A stretch of 6,294 bases of DNA from Peptococcaceae bacterium (GTDB taxonomy: Bacteria > Bacillota > Peptococcia > Peptococcales > Peptococcaceae). The DNA lies in NCBI GenBank assembly GCA_017387265.1, contig JAFOFM010000084.1, forward strand, positions 1 to 6,294, in the 5' to 3' direction. A program made the translations under genes and the position numbers. Numbering within the stretch: position 1 is the first letter of the stretch; each line of letters opens with the position of its first letter. The notes beneath the pieces are model-generated. The model was not told the DNA's origin. It ran no database searches and saw only the letters and a program-made list of their open reading frames with translations. Of this stretch, positions 1-6,294 are shown one piece after another.

Positions 1-1100
1 GTCTGGTATTAGATAGCCAGGGCCGTAAAATGAGTAAATCTCTGGGCAATGGTATCGACCCTCTGCAGGTAATCGAAGAATACGGTGCAGATACTCTGCG
101 CTTTATGCTGATTACCGGTAATACACCAGGTAACGACCTGCGTTTCCAGAACGAACGTTTAGAAGCAAGCCGCAACTTTGCGAACAAAATCTGGAATGCG
201 ACCCGTTTCGTATTAATGAACCTGGAAGATTACGAACCAGTAGCGGAAGAAGCTATGGAATACACACTGGCAGATAAATGGATTATCAGCCGTTTCAACT
301 CCGTTGCTAAAGACGTAGCAAGCCGTATGGATGGCTATGACTTAGGCGGCGCTGCCAATACCTTATACGAATTCATCTGGGATGAGTTCTGCGACTGGTA
401 CATCGAAATGGTAAAACCACGTCTGTACGGCAAAGAAACCGAAGCAAGCCGTCGTACTGCTCAGCAGGTTATCGCAACTGTACTGCGTGACACCATGATT
501 TTACTGCACCCATTCATGCCGTTCATCACCGAAGAAATCTGGCAGCACCTGCCGCATGAAGGCGAAACCATCATGCTGACCCAGTGGCCTGCAGCAAACG
601 AAGCGAATATTTCCGCTGAAACCGAAGAACAGATGGCTGTGGTTATGAATGTAATCCGTGCAATCCGTAACATGAGAAGCGAAATGAACGTTCCTCTGGG
701 CAAAAAAGCAGACTGCATCATCGCAGCGAACAAAGAGGATTTACAGGCAGTATTAAACGAAACTGCTCCATATATCATCAACCTGGGCACTCTGGAATCT
801 CTGGATGTGAAACTGACTCTGGAAGAAAAACCAGACCAGGCTGTGACTGCAGTTGTTCAGGGTATCGAAATCTTCCTGCCTCTGCGCGGCTTAATCGATA
901 TGGACAAAGAAATTGCCCGTCTCGAAAAAGAAGTGGAAAAGGTAAACAAAGAAATCGAACGTTTAGAGAAAAAACTGAACAACGAAGGCTTTGTAGCAAA
1001 AGCACCTGCTGATGTAATTGCCGGCGAAAAAGAAAAACTGGCAAAATATCAGGACAGCAAAGCGGCATTGGTAAGCCGTCTGGAAAGCTACAAAAAATAA
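1..1100 (+). CDS. valS: Valyl-tRNA synthetase, C-terminal part (5' truncated by the window)
   Basis: Cytoplasmic class I aminoacyl-tRNA synthetase that attaches valine to tRNA-Val. The reading frame is open from base 3, so the gene starts upstream; the ATG at 30 is the Met inside the KMSKS signature and not a start. The visible 365 residues carry QGRKMSKSLGNGIDP (about residues 6-20), the ATP-binding loop of this family. The alpha-helical anticodon-binding domain follows (about 90-240, including WDEFCDWYIE at 126-135 and LHPFMPFITEEIW at 168-180). A Lys/Glu-rich heptad segment at about 297-360 matches the ValS C-terminal coiled-coil arm that contacts tRNA. The catalytic Rossmann fold, HIGH motif and editing domain lie outside the window. 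Leu codons are mostly CTG or TTA and Arg codons mostly CGT, as expected for a well-expressed gene. No terminator separates it from tgt, 22 bases downstream, so co-transcription is likely. IleS or LeuS are less likely because the GNGIDPLQVIEEYGADTLR context and the C-terminal coiled coil are typical of ValS. Confidence 0.96.
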   Translation, partial: LVLDSQGRKMSKSLGNGIDPLQVIEEYGADTLRFMLITGNTPGNDLRFQNERLEASRNFANKIWNATRFVLMNLEDYEPVAEEAMEYTLADKWIISRFNSVAKDVASRMDGYDLGGAANTLYEFIWDEFCDWYIEMVKPRLYGKETEASRRTAQQVIATVLRDTMILLHPFMPFITEEIWQHLPHEGETIMLTQWPAANEANISAETEEQMAVVMNVIRAIRNMRSEMNVPLGKKADCIIAANKEDLQAVLNETAPYIINLGTLESLDVKLTLEEKPDQAVTAVVQGIEIFLPLRGLIDMDKEIARLEKEVEKVNKEIERLEKKLNNEGFVAKAPADVIAGEKEKLAKYQDSKAALVSRLESYKK

Positions 1101-1107
1101 AACCTGA

Positions 1108-2232
<1,125 letters not shown>

Positions 2233-2235
2233 AGG

Positions 2236-2247
2236 GTTTTATAAAAC
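2236..2247. repeat. 12-bp perfect palindrome in the tgt-yajC gap
   Basis: GTTTTATAAAAC is a perfect two-fold palindrome starting four bases after the tgt stop codon. It has no T tract consistent with a terminator, and as RNA it would leave no loop, so a DNA-level role or chance is more likely. A TATAAA lies inside it (2240-2245), with TTGAAC at 2219-2224 upstream, but the 15-bp spacing is short for a promoter. Function unknown. Confidence 0.35.
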
Positions 2248-2282
2248 TGAGAACGAAACTAGATGACAGAATGAAAAAAATG

Positions 2283-2288
2283 AGGAGG
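2283..2288 (+). promoter_or_regulatory. Ribosome binding site that fixes the yajC start
   Basis: AGGAGG lies 8 bases before the ATG at 2297. The in-frame GTG at 2288 overlaps this element, so it cannot use it for initiation. The ATG at 2297 is therefore the preferred start, giving a protein three residues shorter than the longest open frame. Confidence 0.85.
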
Positions 2289-2296
2289 TGTCGTGT

Positions 2297-2653
2297 ATGG
2301 GCGGCGATATGGGCGGTATGCTTTCTTTACTGCTGGTGTTTGTGGTATTCTGGGTATTCCTGATTAAACCACAGCAGAAACAGGCAAAACAGCGCGCAGC
2401 AATGCTGGAGGCGCTGAAACCTGGCGATAAAGTAGTAACCATCGGCGGTATCTGCGGGACCGTTTCTCGCATTACCGATGATAAAATTTTTGTAGAAGTG
2501 TCCGAAGGCGTTGTGCTGGAAATGCTGCGTAACGCAATTTCCAATCTGGATGAGGATTTATCCCAGCTGAAAAATCCGTTTGAAGAAGACGAAGATGAAG
2601 ATCTGGATGAAGACTTATACTACGATGAGGACGAAGACAAGAAAAACGCATAA
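2297..2653 (+). CDS. yajC: Sec translocon accessory protein YajC
   Basis: Small inner-membrane protein that associates with SecD-SecF and the SecYEG channel and assists export. The 118 residues follow the family layout: a short Gly/Met-rich N-terminus, one hydrophobic membrane helix (about 8-24, ending FWVFLIKP), a basic Gln/Lys stretch (QQKQAKQRAAM, 26-36), and the conserved soluble core LKPGDKVVTIGGICGTVSRI (40-59) continuing to about residue 82. The membrane helix followed immediately by positive charge predicts an outside N-terminus and a cytoplasmic core, as known for YajC. The tail is unusual: 15 of 19 residues from 96 to 114 are Asp or Glu. The gene is third in the valS-tgt-yajC row, 64 bases after tgt. 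secD and secF, frequent downstream partners, do not follow; a terminator comes next. Confidence 0.93.
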   Translation: MGGDMGGMLSLLLVFVVFWVFLIKPQQKQAKQRAAMLEALKPGDKVVTIGGICGTVSRITDDKIFVEVSEGVVLEMLRNAISNLDEDLSQLKNPFEEDEDEDLDEDLYYDEDEDKKNA

Positions 2654-2661
2654 GCCATCTG

Positions 2662-2699
2662 ACAGGTGCGAGCCAAAAGCTTGCACCTGTTTTTTGTTT
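2662..2699 (+). terminator. Intrinsic terminator after yajC
   Basis: A 12-bp stem pairs ACAGGTGCGAGC (2662-2673) with GCTTGCACCTGT (2679-2690), with one G-U wobble and a CAAAA loop (2674-2678). A T tract follows directly (2690-2695, then TTT after one G). It begins nine bases after the yajC stop codon and closes the valS-tgt-yajC unit. There is no A tract on the left side, so it should work only in the + direction. Confidence 0.93.
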
Positions 2700-2700
2700 G

Positions 2701-2716
2701 TTACTAGATTTAGTTC
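2701..2716. promoter_or_regulatory. Candidate NrdR box, upstream copy (weaker)
   Basis: An inverted repeat ACTA-GATT-TAGT (2703-2714) matches about 10 of 16 positions of the NrdR consensus acaCwAtATaTwGtgt, including the CTA and TAG arms. Its equivalent base is 42 bp from that of the second box, which places both on the same face of the helix. Alone it would be marginal. The companion site and the downstream nrdG-nrdD genes support it. NrdR is the ATP/dATP-sensing zinc-finger repressor of bacterial ribonucleotide reductase operons. Confidence 0.5.
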
Positions 2717-2742
2717 TCTATATTGGCGAATCAGCGCAAATA

Positions 2743-2758
2743 TCACTAGATATAGTGT
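2743..2758. promoter_or_regulatory. Candidate NrdR box, downstream copy (strong match)
   Basis: TCACTAGATATAGTGT matches 14 of 16 positions of the NrdR consensus acaCwAtATaTwGtgt; the mismatches are the first base and G at position 7. Its core is the inverted repeat CACTA-GATA-TAGTG. It lies upstream of nrdG-nrdD, the kind of operon NrdR represses when dATP is plentiful. The recognisable nrdG promoter begins about 120 bp further downstream, farther than usual, so repression may act on another promoter or at a distance. Confidence 0.65.
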
Positions 2759-2780
2759 GTCAACACATAAAAGAAAACAG

Positions 2781-2820
2781 AGGCTATATATTAGAAATAT
2801 TTCTGCCTGAGAAATAGCTT
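2781..2820 (+). other. Self-complementary region with alternative hairpins upstream of nrdG
   Basis: AGGCTAT (2781-2787) can pair with ATAGCTT (2814-2820), with one G-U wobble, to close a 40-base element. Inside it, AGAAAT (2793), ATTTCT (2799) and AGAAAT (2810) alternate. The middle copy can pair with the third as a hairpin, TATTTCT-GCCTG-AGAAATA (2798-2816). With the first copy it forms the DNA palindrome AGAAATATTTCT. It lies upstream of the main nrdG promoter, so it would be in RNA only if transcription starts further up. Function unknown. Confidence 0.4.
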
Positions 2821-2881
2821 TAAAAATAGGGTTTGGGCTGTCAAGTAAAAAACTTTGCAAAAGGGTAAAAAAATTGTTAGT

Positions 2882-2910
2882 TTGAATGAGAGTCGTATTG
2901 GTGATATAAT
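2882..2910 (+). promoter_or_regulatory. Probable sigma-A promoter of nrdG-nrdD
   Basis: TTGAAT (2882-2887, 4 of 6 to TTGACA) is separated by 17 bp from a perfect TATAAT (2905-2910), which is preceded by the extended -10 dinucleotide TG at 2902-2903. An A-rich stretch (2868-2873) lies just upstream. Transcription would start near 2917 and give a leader of about 23 bases containing only the nrdG ribosome binding site. Confidence 0.8.
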
Positions 2911-2939
2911 CTGTAAGACAAAGATTAGGGGGATCGTGT

Positions 2940-3647
2940 ATGATCTGTTTACAGGGGATTCAGAAACTGACTCTGCTGGATTATCCGGGCAGGGTGGCCT
3001 GCACGCTGTTTACGGGCGGATGTAATTTTCGCTGTCCGTTCTGTCAGAACAGTGCGCTTTTGCCGTGTCACAAAAAGGGCGATTTGGATACGGCTGAGGT
3101 ACTTGCGTTTCTGGAACAGCGCAGAAAGAAAGGGCTGTTAGACGGTGTGTGTATCACCGGAGGCGAGCCTTTGCTGCAGGAGGATATTGCAGACTTTCTG
3201 AAAGAGCTGAAACAGATGGGATATGCGGTTAAGCTGGATACCAACGGAAGCTTTCCCGACAGGCTGCAGGCGTTAATAGAAGCCGGGCTTGTGGATTATG
3301 TGGCCATGGATATTAAGAACAGCCCGGAGCGCTATGCTGAAACAAGCGGAACCACAGGCTTATATCACGATGCGGTAATGCGCAGTGTGGAGCTTTTAAA
3401 ACAGGGGCTGGTGCCTTATGAGTTTCGCACCACGGTGGTAAAGGAATTCCACGACGCGGAGAGTTTTCAGCAGATTGCAAAATGGATCAGCGGGGCAGAG
3501 GCGTATTATCTGCAAAGCTTTGTGGATTCGGACGAAGTGCTGGAAAAAGGGCTGCATGCCTATGAACCGGAGGAATTAGAAGCGTTTCGCCAGATGATTT
3601 TACCTGAGATTCCCTCGGCAAAGCTGCGCGGTGTGGAGGTATCCTGA
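2940..3647 (+). CDS. nrdG: Anaerobic ribonucleotide reductase activating protein (radical SAM, NrdG2 type)
   Basis: Radical SAM enzyme that reductively cleaves S-adenosylmethionine and uses the resulting radical to create the stable glycyl radical on NrdD. The 235 residues contain the [4Fe-4S] motif CNFRCPFC (Cys28, Cys32, Cys35; CxxxCxxC), the SAM-binding TGGEP (73-77) and KLDTNG (98-103). The N-terminal GIQKLTLLDYPGRVA is typical of the NrdG2 group (TIGR02495) rather than the shorter E. coli-type NrdG. There is no inserted ferredoxin domain of the pyruvate-formate-lyase activase kind, and nrdD next door makes the reductase the obvious substrate. The ATG has AGGGGG (2927-2932) 7 bases upstream. 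Codon use is less biased than in nrdD (more GAG, AAG, AGG and CTT), consistent with needing less activase than reductase. It is separated from nrdD by 146 bases without a terminator, so the two are probably co-transcribed. Confidence 0.92.
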   Translation: MICLQGIQKLTLLDYPGRVACTLFTGGCNFRCPFCQNSALLPCHKKGDLDTAEVLAFLEQRRKKGLLDGVCITGGEPLLQEDIADFLKELKQMGYAVKLDTNGSFPDRLQALIEAGLVDYVAMDIKNSPERYAETSGTTGLYHDAVMRSVELLKQGLVPYEFRTTVVKEFHDAESFQQIAKWISGAEAYYLQSFVDSDEVLEKGLHAYEPEELEAFRQMILPEIPSAKLRGVEVS

Positions 3648-3747
3648 AAACAGACAGGGAACGTGAAACATAAAAGGAATTGCATAAAAACGAACATAAG
3701 CAGGATGAAACGTAAAACAGACATACGATTGCAGGCAGATAAACCAG

Positions 3748-3764
3748 GATACCGGACGGGTATC
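3748..3764 (+). other. Hairpin in the nrdG-nrdD spacer
   Basis: GATACC (3748-3753) and GGTATC (3759-3764) form a perfect 6-bp stem with a GGACG loop, 29 bases before the nrdD start codon and 17 before its ribosome binding site. There is no T tract, so it is not a terminator. In the otherwise A-rich 146-base spacer it is the only clear structure. It could stabilise or mark a processing point in the mRNA between two differently needed products, or be chance. Confidence 0.4.
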
Positions 3765-3793
3765 AAATTGAACGAAGAACTAGGGGTGTTAGT

Positions 3794-6190
3794 ATGTACG
3801 CTGTATTAAAACGAGATGGCAGTACCGCTGAGTTTGATATCGCGAAAATCAGCAAGGCCATTATGAAAGCTTTTGAAGCGCAGGAAAAACAGTACCATCC
3901 AACGGTAATTGATTTACTGGCTTTAAAAGTAACTGCGCACTTTGAACCAAAAGTGAAAAACGGCGTGGTGCAGGTAGAGGATATTCAGGACAGCGTAGAG
4001 GATGTACTGATTCAGGCCGGGTATGCCGATGTGGCAAAGGCTTATATTCTGTACCGCAAACAGCGCGAAAAAATGCGCAACATGCGCTCTACTATTTTAG
4101 ACTACAAAGATCTGGTAGACAGCTACCTGAATGTAACCGACTGGCGTGTAAAAGAAAACTCCACCGTTACCTATTCGGTAGGGGGGTTAATTTTAAGCAA
4201 CAGCGGTGCCATTACTGCAAACTACTGGCTCTCTGAAATTTATGACCAGGACATTGCCGATGCGCATCGCAATGCGGATATGCACATCCATGACTTATCC
4301 ATGCTGACAGGCTACTGCGCAGGCTGGTCGTTAAAACAGCTGATTCAGGAAGGCTTAGGCGGTATTCCGGGTAAAATTACATCGGCACCGGCTCGCCATT
4401 TATCCACCCTGTGCAACCAGATGGTAAACTTTTTAGGCATCATGCAGAATGAATGGGCAGGGGCGCAGGCATTCTCCAGCTTTGATACTTATCTGGCTCC
4501 ATTTGTAAAAGTGGATAACCTGAGCTATGACCAGGTTAAAAAATGCATTGAATCCTTCATCTACGGGGTAAATACCCCAAGCCGCTGGGGGACACAGGCA
4601 CCATTCTCCAACATTACTCTGGACTGGGTGGTTCCTCCGGACTTAGCCGAACAGTATGCCATTGTTGGCGGCAAAGAGATGGATTTCAAATACAAAGACT
4701 GTAAAGCCGAAATGGACATCATCAACAAAGCCTTTATCGAAATTATGATTGAGGGCGATGCCAACGGCCGCGGGTTCCAGTATCCAATTCCAACCTATTC
4801 GATTACCAGCAATTTTGACTGGTCTGATACCGAGAACAACCGCTTATTATTTGAAATGACATCCAAATACGGGACACCGTATTTCTCCAACTATATCAAC
4901 AGCGATATGGAACCAAGCGACGTACGCAGTATGTGCTGCCGTTTACGTCTGGATTTACGCGAACTGCGCAAAAAATCCGGCGGGTTCTTTGGTTCCGGGG
5001 AAAGCACAGGCTCGGTAGGCGTTGTTACCATTAATATGCCTCGTATCGCATACCTGGCAAGCGATGAAGCGGATTTCTACCGCCGTCTGGATCGCTTAAT
5101 GGATATTGCGGCACGTTCTTTAAAAATTAAACGTACCGAGATTACCAAACTGCTGGATGAAGGCTTATATCCATATACCAAACGCTACTTAGGCAGCTTT
5201 GACAGCCATTTCTCCACAATCGGTCTGGTAGGGATGAACGAAGCCTGCTTAAATGCAAAATGGATTCGCGCGGATTTAACCACCGAAAAAGCATCCACTT
5301 TCGCAAAAGAAGTGCTGAATCATATGCGCAACCGCTTATCCGATTATCAGGAAGAGTATGGCGATTTATACAACCTGGAGGCAACTCCGGCAGAATCCAC
5401 ATCCTATCGTTTAGCAAAACACGATGTGAAACAGTATCCGGATATCATCACAGCTTCCGAACCAAACGATACACCGTATTACACCAACAGCTCTCATTTA
5501 CCGGTTGGCTATACCGAAGATATCTTCACAGCGCTGGATTTACAGGATGAGCTGCATACCTTATATACATCGGGGACTGTATTCCATGCATTCCTGGGCG
5601 AAAAACTGCCTGACTGGAAAGCTGCGGCATCGTTAGTTCGCAAAATTGCGGAAAACTACACCCTGCCATACTACACCTTATCGCCAACATACTCCATCTG
5701 TAAAGAGCATGGCTATATTGCAGGCGAAGTGTACACCTGTCCGGAATGCGGTGCAAAAACCGAAGTTTACAGCCGTATCACCGGGTACTATCGTCCGGTA
5801 CAGAACTGGAACGACGGGAAGAGCAAAGAATTTAAAGACCGTAAAGTATATAACATCGAAAACTCTGTGCTGAAACGTTCTCATGCAGATCATGCTATGG
5901 AATTAAAACAGCCGGAACTGCAGCCTCAGAAAGAAGAAGCTGCGGCATCTAACGGTCAGAAAGAAATTCTGTTAGTAACAACCCGCACCTGTCCAAACTG
6001 CAAACTGGCTGCAAAAGTATTAGAAGATGCAGGCGTTGTATTTAAAACAGTCCTGGCAGAAGAAAATGCGGATTTAGTAAGAGAATACGTGATTATGCAG
6101 GCGCCAACCCTGTTAGTAAACGATGGCGAAACTGTGACAAAATACACCGCTATGCCGGAAATTCATCGGTTCCTTGCAGAACGCGCATAA
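3794..6190 (+). CDS. nrdD: Class III (anaerobic) ribonucleoside-triphosphate reductase fused to a C-terminal redoxin domain
   Basis: Oxygen-sensitive cytoplasmic enzyme that reduces ribonucleotides to deoxyribonucleotides using a glycyl radical. The 798 residues show, in order: an N-terminal ATP-cone (about 1-95, VLKRDG and FDIAKI) for allosteric control of activity by ATP/dATP; the ten-stranded barrel, with Cys175 in TGYCAGWS on the first active-site strand and adjacent Cys381-Cys382 in RSMCCRLRLD at the thiyl-loop position; a zinc site formed by Cys636-x2-His639 and Cys649-x2-Cys652; and the glycyl radical motif RITGYYRPVQNW with Gly664. A polar Gln/Glu/Ala linker (about 700-722) then leads to a thioredoxin/glutaredoxin-like domain (about 723-798) with CPNC (Cys733, Cys736) and the cis-proline signature QAPT (Pro771). 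The fused domain is the odd feature and suggests a built-in dithiol reductant; whether formate is used cannot be read from the sequence. ATG has AGGGG 7 bases upstream. It is activated by the NrdG encoded just before it. Candidate NrdR boxes lie upstream of the operon. Confidence 0.96.
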   Translation: MYAVLKRDGSTAEFDIAKISKAIMKAFEAQEKQYHPTVIDLLALKVTAHFEPKVKNGVVQVEDIQDSVEDVLIQAGYADVAKAYILYRKQREKMRNMRSTILDYKDLVDSYLNVTDWRVKENSTVTYSVGGLILSNSGAITANYWLSEIYDQDIADAHRNADMHIHDLSMLTGYCAGWSLKQLIQEGLGGIPGKITSAPARHLSTLCNQMVNFLGIMQNEWAGAQAFSSFDTYLAPFVKVDNLSYDQVKKCIESFIYGVNTPSRWGTQAPFSNITLDWVVPPDLAEQYAIVGGKEMDFKYKDCKAEMDIINKAFIEIMIEGDANGRGFQYPIPTYSITSNFDWSDTENNRLLFEMTSKYGTPYFSNYINSDMEPSDVRSMCCRLRLDLRELRKKSGGFFGSGESTGSVGVVTINMPRIAYLASDEADFYRRLDRLMDIAARSLKIKRTEITKLLDEGLYPYTKRYLGSFDSHFSTIGLVGMNEACLNAKWIRADLTTEKASTFAKEVLNHMRNRLSDYQEEYGDLYNLEATPAESTSYRLAKHDVKQYPDIITASEPNDTPYYTNSSHLPVGYTEDIFTALDLQDELHTLYTSGTVFHAFLGEKLPDWKAAASLVRKIAENYTLPYYTLSPTYSICKEHGYIAGEVYTCPECGAKTEVYSRITGYYRPVQNWNDGKSKEFKDRKVYNIENSVLKRSHADHAMELKQPELQPQKEEAAASNGQKEILLVTTRTCPNCKLAAKVLEDAGVVFKTVLAEENADLVREYVIMQAPTLLVNDGETVTKYTAMPEIHRFLAERA

Positions 6191-6243
6191 AAGCGAAAGT
6201 AAAACCGAAAACAACTGGAAACCAACCAAATGTTAAGATTTGT

Positions 6244-6276
6244 AAAAGGCTGCAAAAAGTAATTGCAGCCTTTTTT
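6244..6276 (+). terminator. Intrinsic terminator after nrdD
   Basis: GGCTGCAA (6248-6255) pairs perfectly with TTGCAGCC (6263-6270) around a 7-base loop (AAAGTAA), followed by T6 (6271-6276). An AAAA run (6244-6247) before the stem can pair with the T tract, so it might also stop transcription coming from the opposite side. It ends the nrdG-nrdD unit 53 bases after the nrdD stop codon. Confidence 0.92.
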
Positions 6277-6291
6277 ATTTTGCAGTATAAT
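6263..6291 (+). promoter_or_regulatory. Probable promoter of the next gene, overlapping the nrdD terminator
   Basis: A perfect TATAAT (6286-6291) lies exactly 17 bp after TTGCAG (6263-6268, 3 of 6 to TTGACA). The -35 element is the right arm of the terminator stem. The gene it would serve starts beyond the window. The -10 is convincing and the -35 is weak. Confidence 0.55.
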
Positions 6292-6294
6292 AGA

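Noticed and set aside
461..1068. Open frames on the - strand inside valS (109 and 96 codons)
   Set aside because: They lie opposite a well-conserved gene, have no plausible ribosome binding context or recognisable protein features, and are explained by the strong codon bias of valS.
2271..2361. Short + strand frame MKKMRRC... starting before yajC
   Set aside because: It runs out of frame through the yajC ribosome binding site and the membrane-helix codons and has no ribosome binding site of its own.
2239..2544. 101-codon - strand open frame across the yajC start
   Set aside because: Its Ser/Thr-rich translation mirrors yajC codons, it overlaps the yajC ribosome binding site, and yajC matches its family throughout.
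2758..2763. Perfect TTGACA on the - strand
   Set aside because: No -10-like hexamer sits 15-19 bp away on that strand, and no - strand gene follows.
2615..2860. 81-codon - strand open frame over the yajC terminator and nrd regulatory region
   Set aside because: It runs through a perfect terminator stem and the NrdR-like boxes, and has no convincing ribosome binding site. The hydrophobic stretch in its translation comes from the AT-rich sequence.
3663..3809. Small + strand frame (48 codons from GTG 3663, or 34 from ATG 3705) following nrdG and overlapping the nrdD start
   Set aside because: The possible ribosome binding bases are too close to the starts, the peptide is Lys/Arg-rich as expected from A-rich spacer DNA, and an open run of this length is not surprising by chance. 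It is in frame with the nrdG TGA, but nothing suggests read-through.
4181..4186. G6 run in nrdD, with another in tgt at 1351-1356, as possible programmed slippage or phase-variation sites
   Set aside because: Both genes stay in frame and match their families before and after the run, and tracts of six are too short to be persuasive phase-variation switches.
5260..5893. Several out-of-frame and antisense open frames inside nrdD
   Set aside because: All fall within the continuous, family-matching nrdD reading frame and show no independent gene signals.

Overview
The window holds five genes, all on the + strand, in two transcription blocks followed by a promoter that reads out of the window. 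Base composition is moderate (just under half G+C by eye). The gene content (obligately anaerobic class III ribonucleotide reductase with an NrdG2-type activase) and the strong AGGAGG-type ribosome binding sites suggest an anaerobic or facultative member of the Bacillota. A Negativicutes-like organism is a guess; nothing in the window fixes the genus.

Block 1 (1-2699) is translation and secretion housekeeping. It contains the 3' third of valS (valyl-tRNA synthetase, cut by the window start just before KMSKS), then tgt (queuosine tRNA-guanine transglycosylase, TTG start) after a 22-base gap, then yajC (Sec translocon accessory protein with a very acidic tail). The block closes with a strong intrinsic terminator.

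Block 2 (2700-6276) is a stand-alone anaerobic deoxyribonucleotide-synthesis unit. A 240-base regulatory region holds two inverted repeats that resemble NrdR boxes, a self-complementary region, and a good extended -10 promoter. It is followed by nrdG (radical SAM activase), a 146-base spacer with a hairpin, and nrdD (class III reductase). NrdG would install the glycyl radical on NrdD Gly664. The most unusual element is the C-terminus of NrdD, where a redoxin-like domain with a CPNC motif is fused in frame after the glycyl-radical domain. This suggests that the enzyme carries its own dithiol reductant rather than relying on formate. An intrinsic terminator ends the block.

The last 30 bases contain a perfect TATAAT whose -35 element would lie inside the terminator stem, probably the promoter of the next gene. 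No RNA genes, mobile elements, CRISPR arrays or phage genes were seen. I found no wholly new system. The points most worth attention are the NrdD-redoxin fusion and the NrdR-like box pair spaced at about four helical turns.
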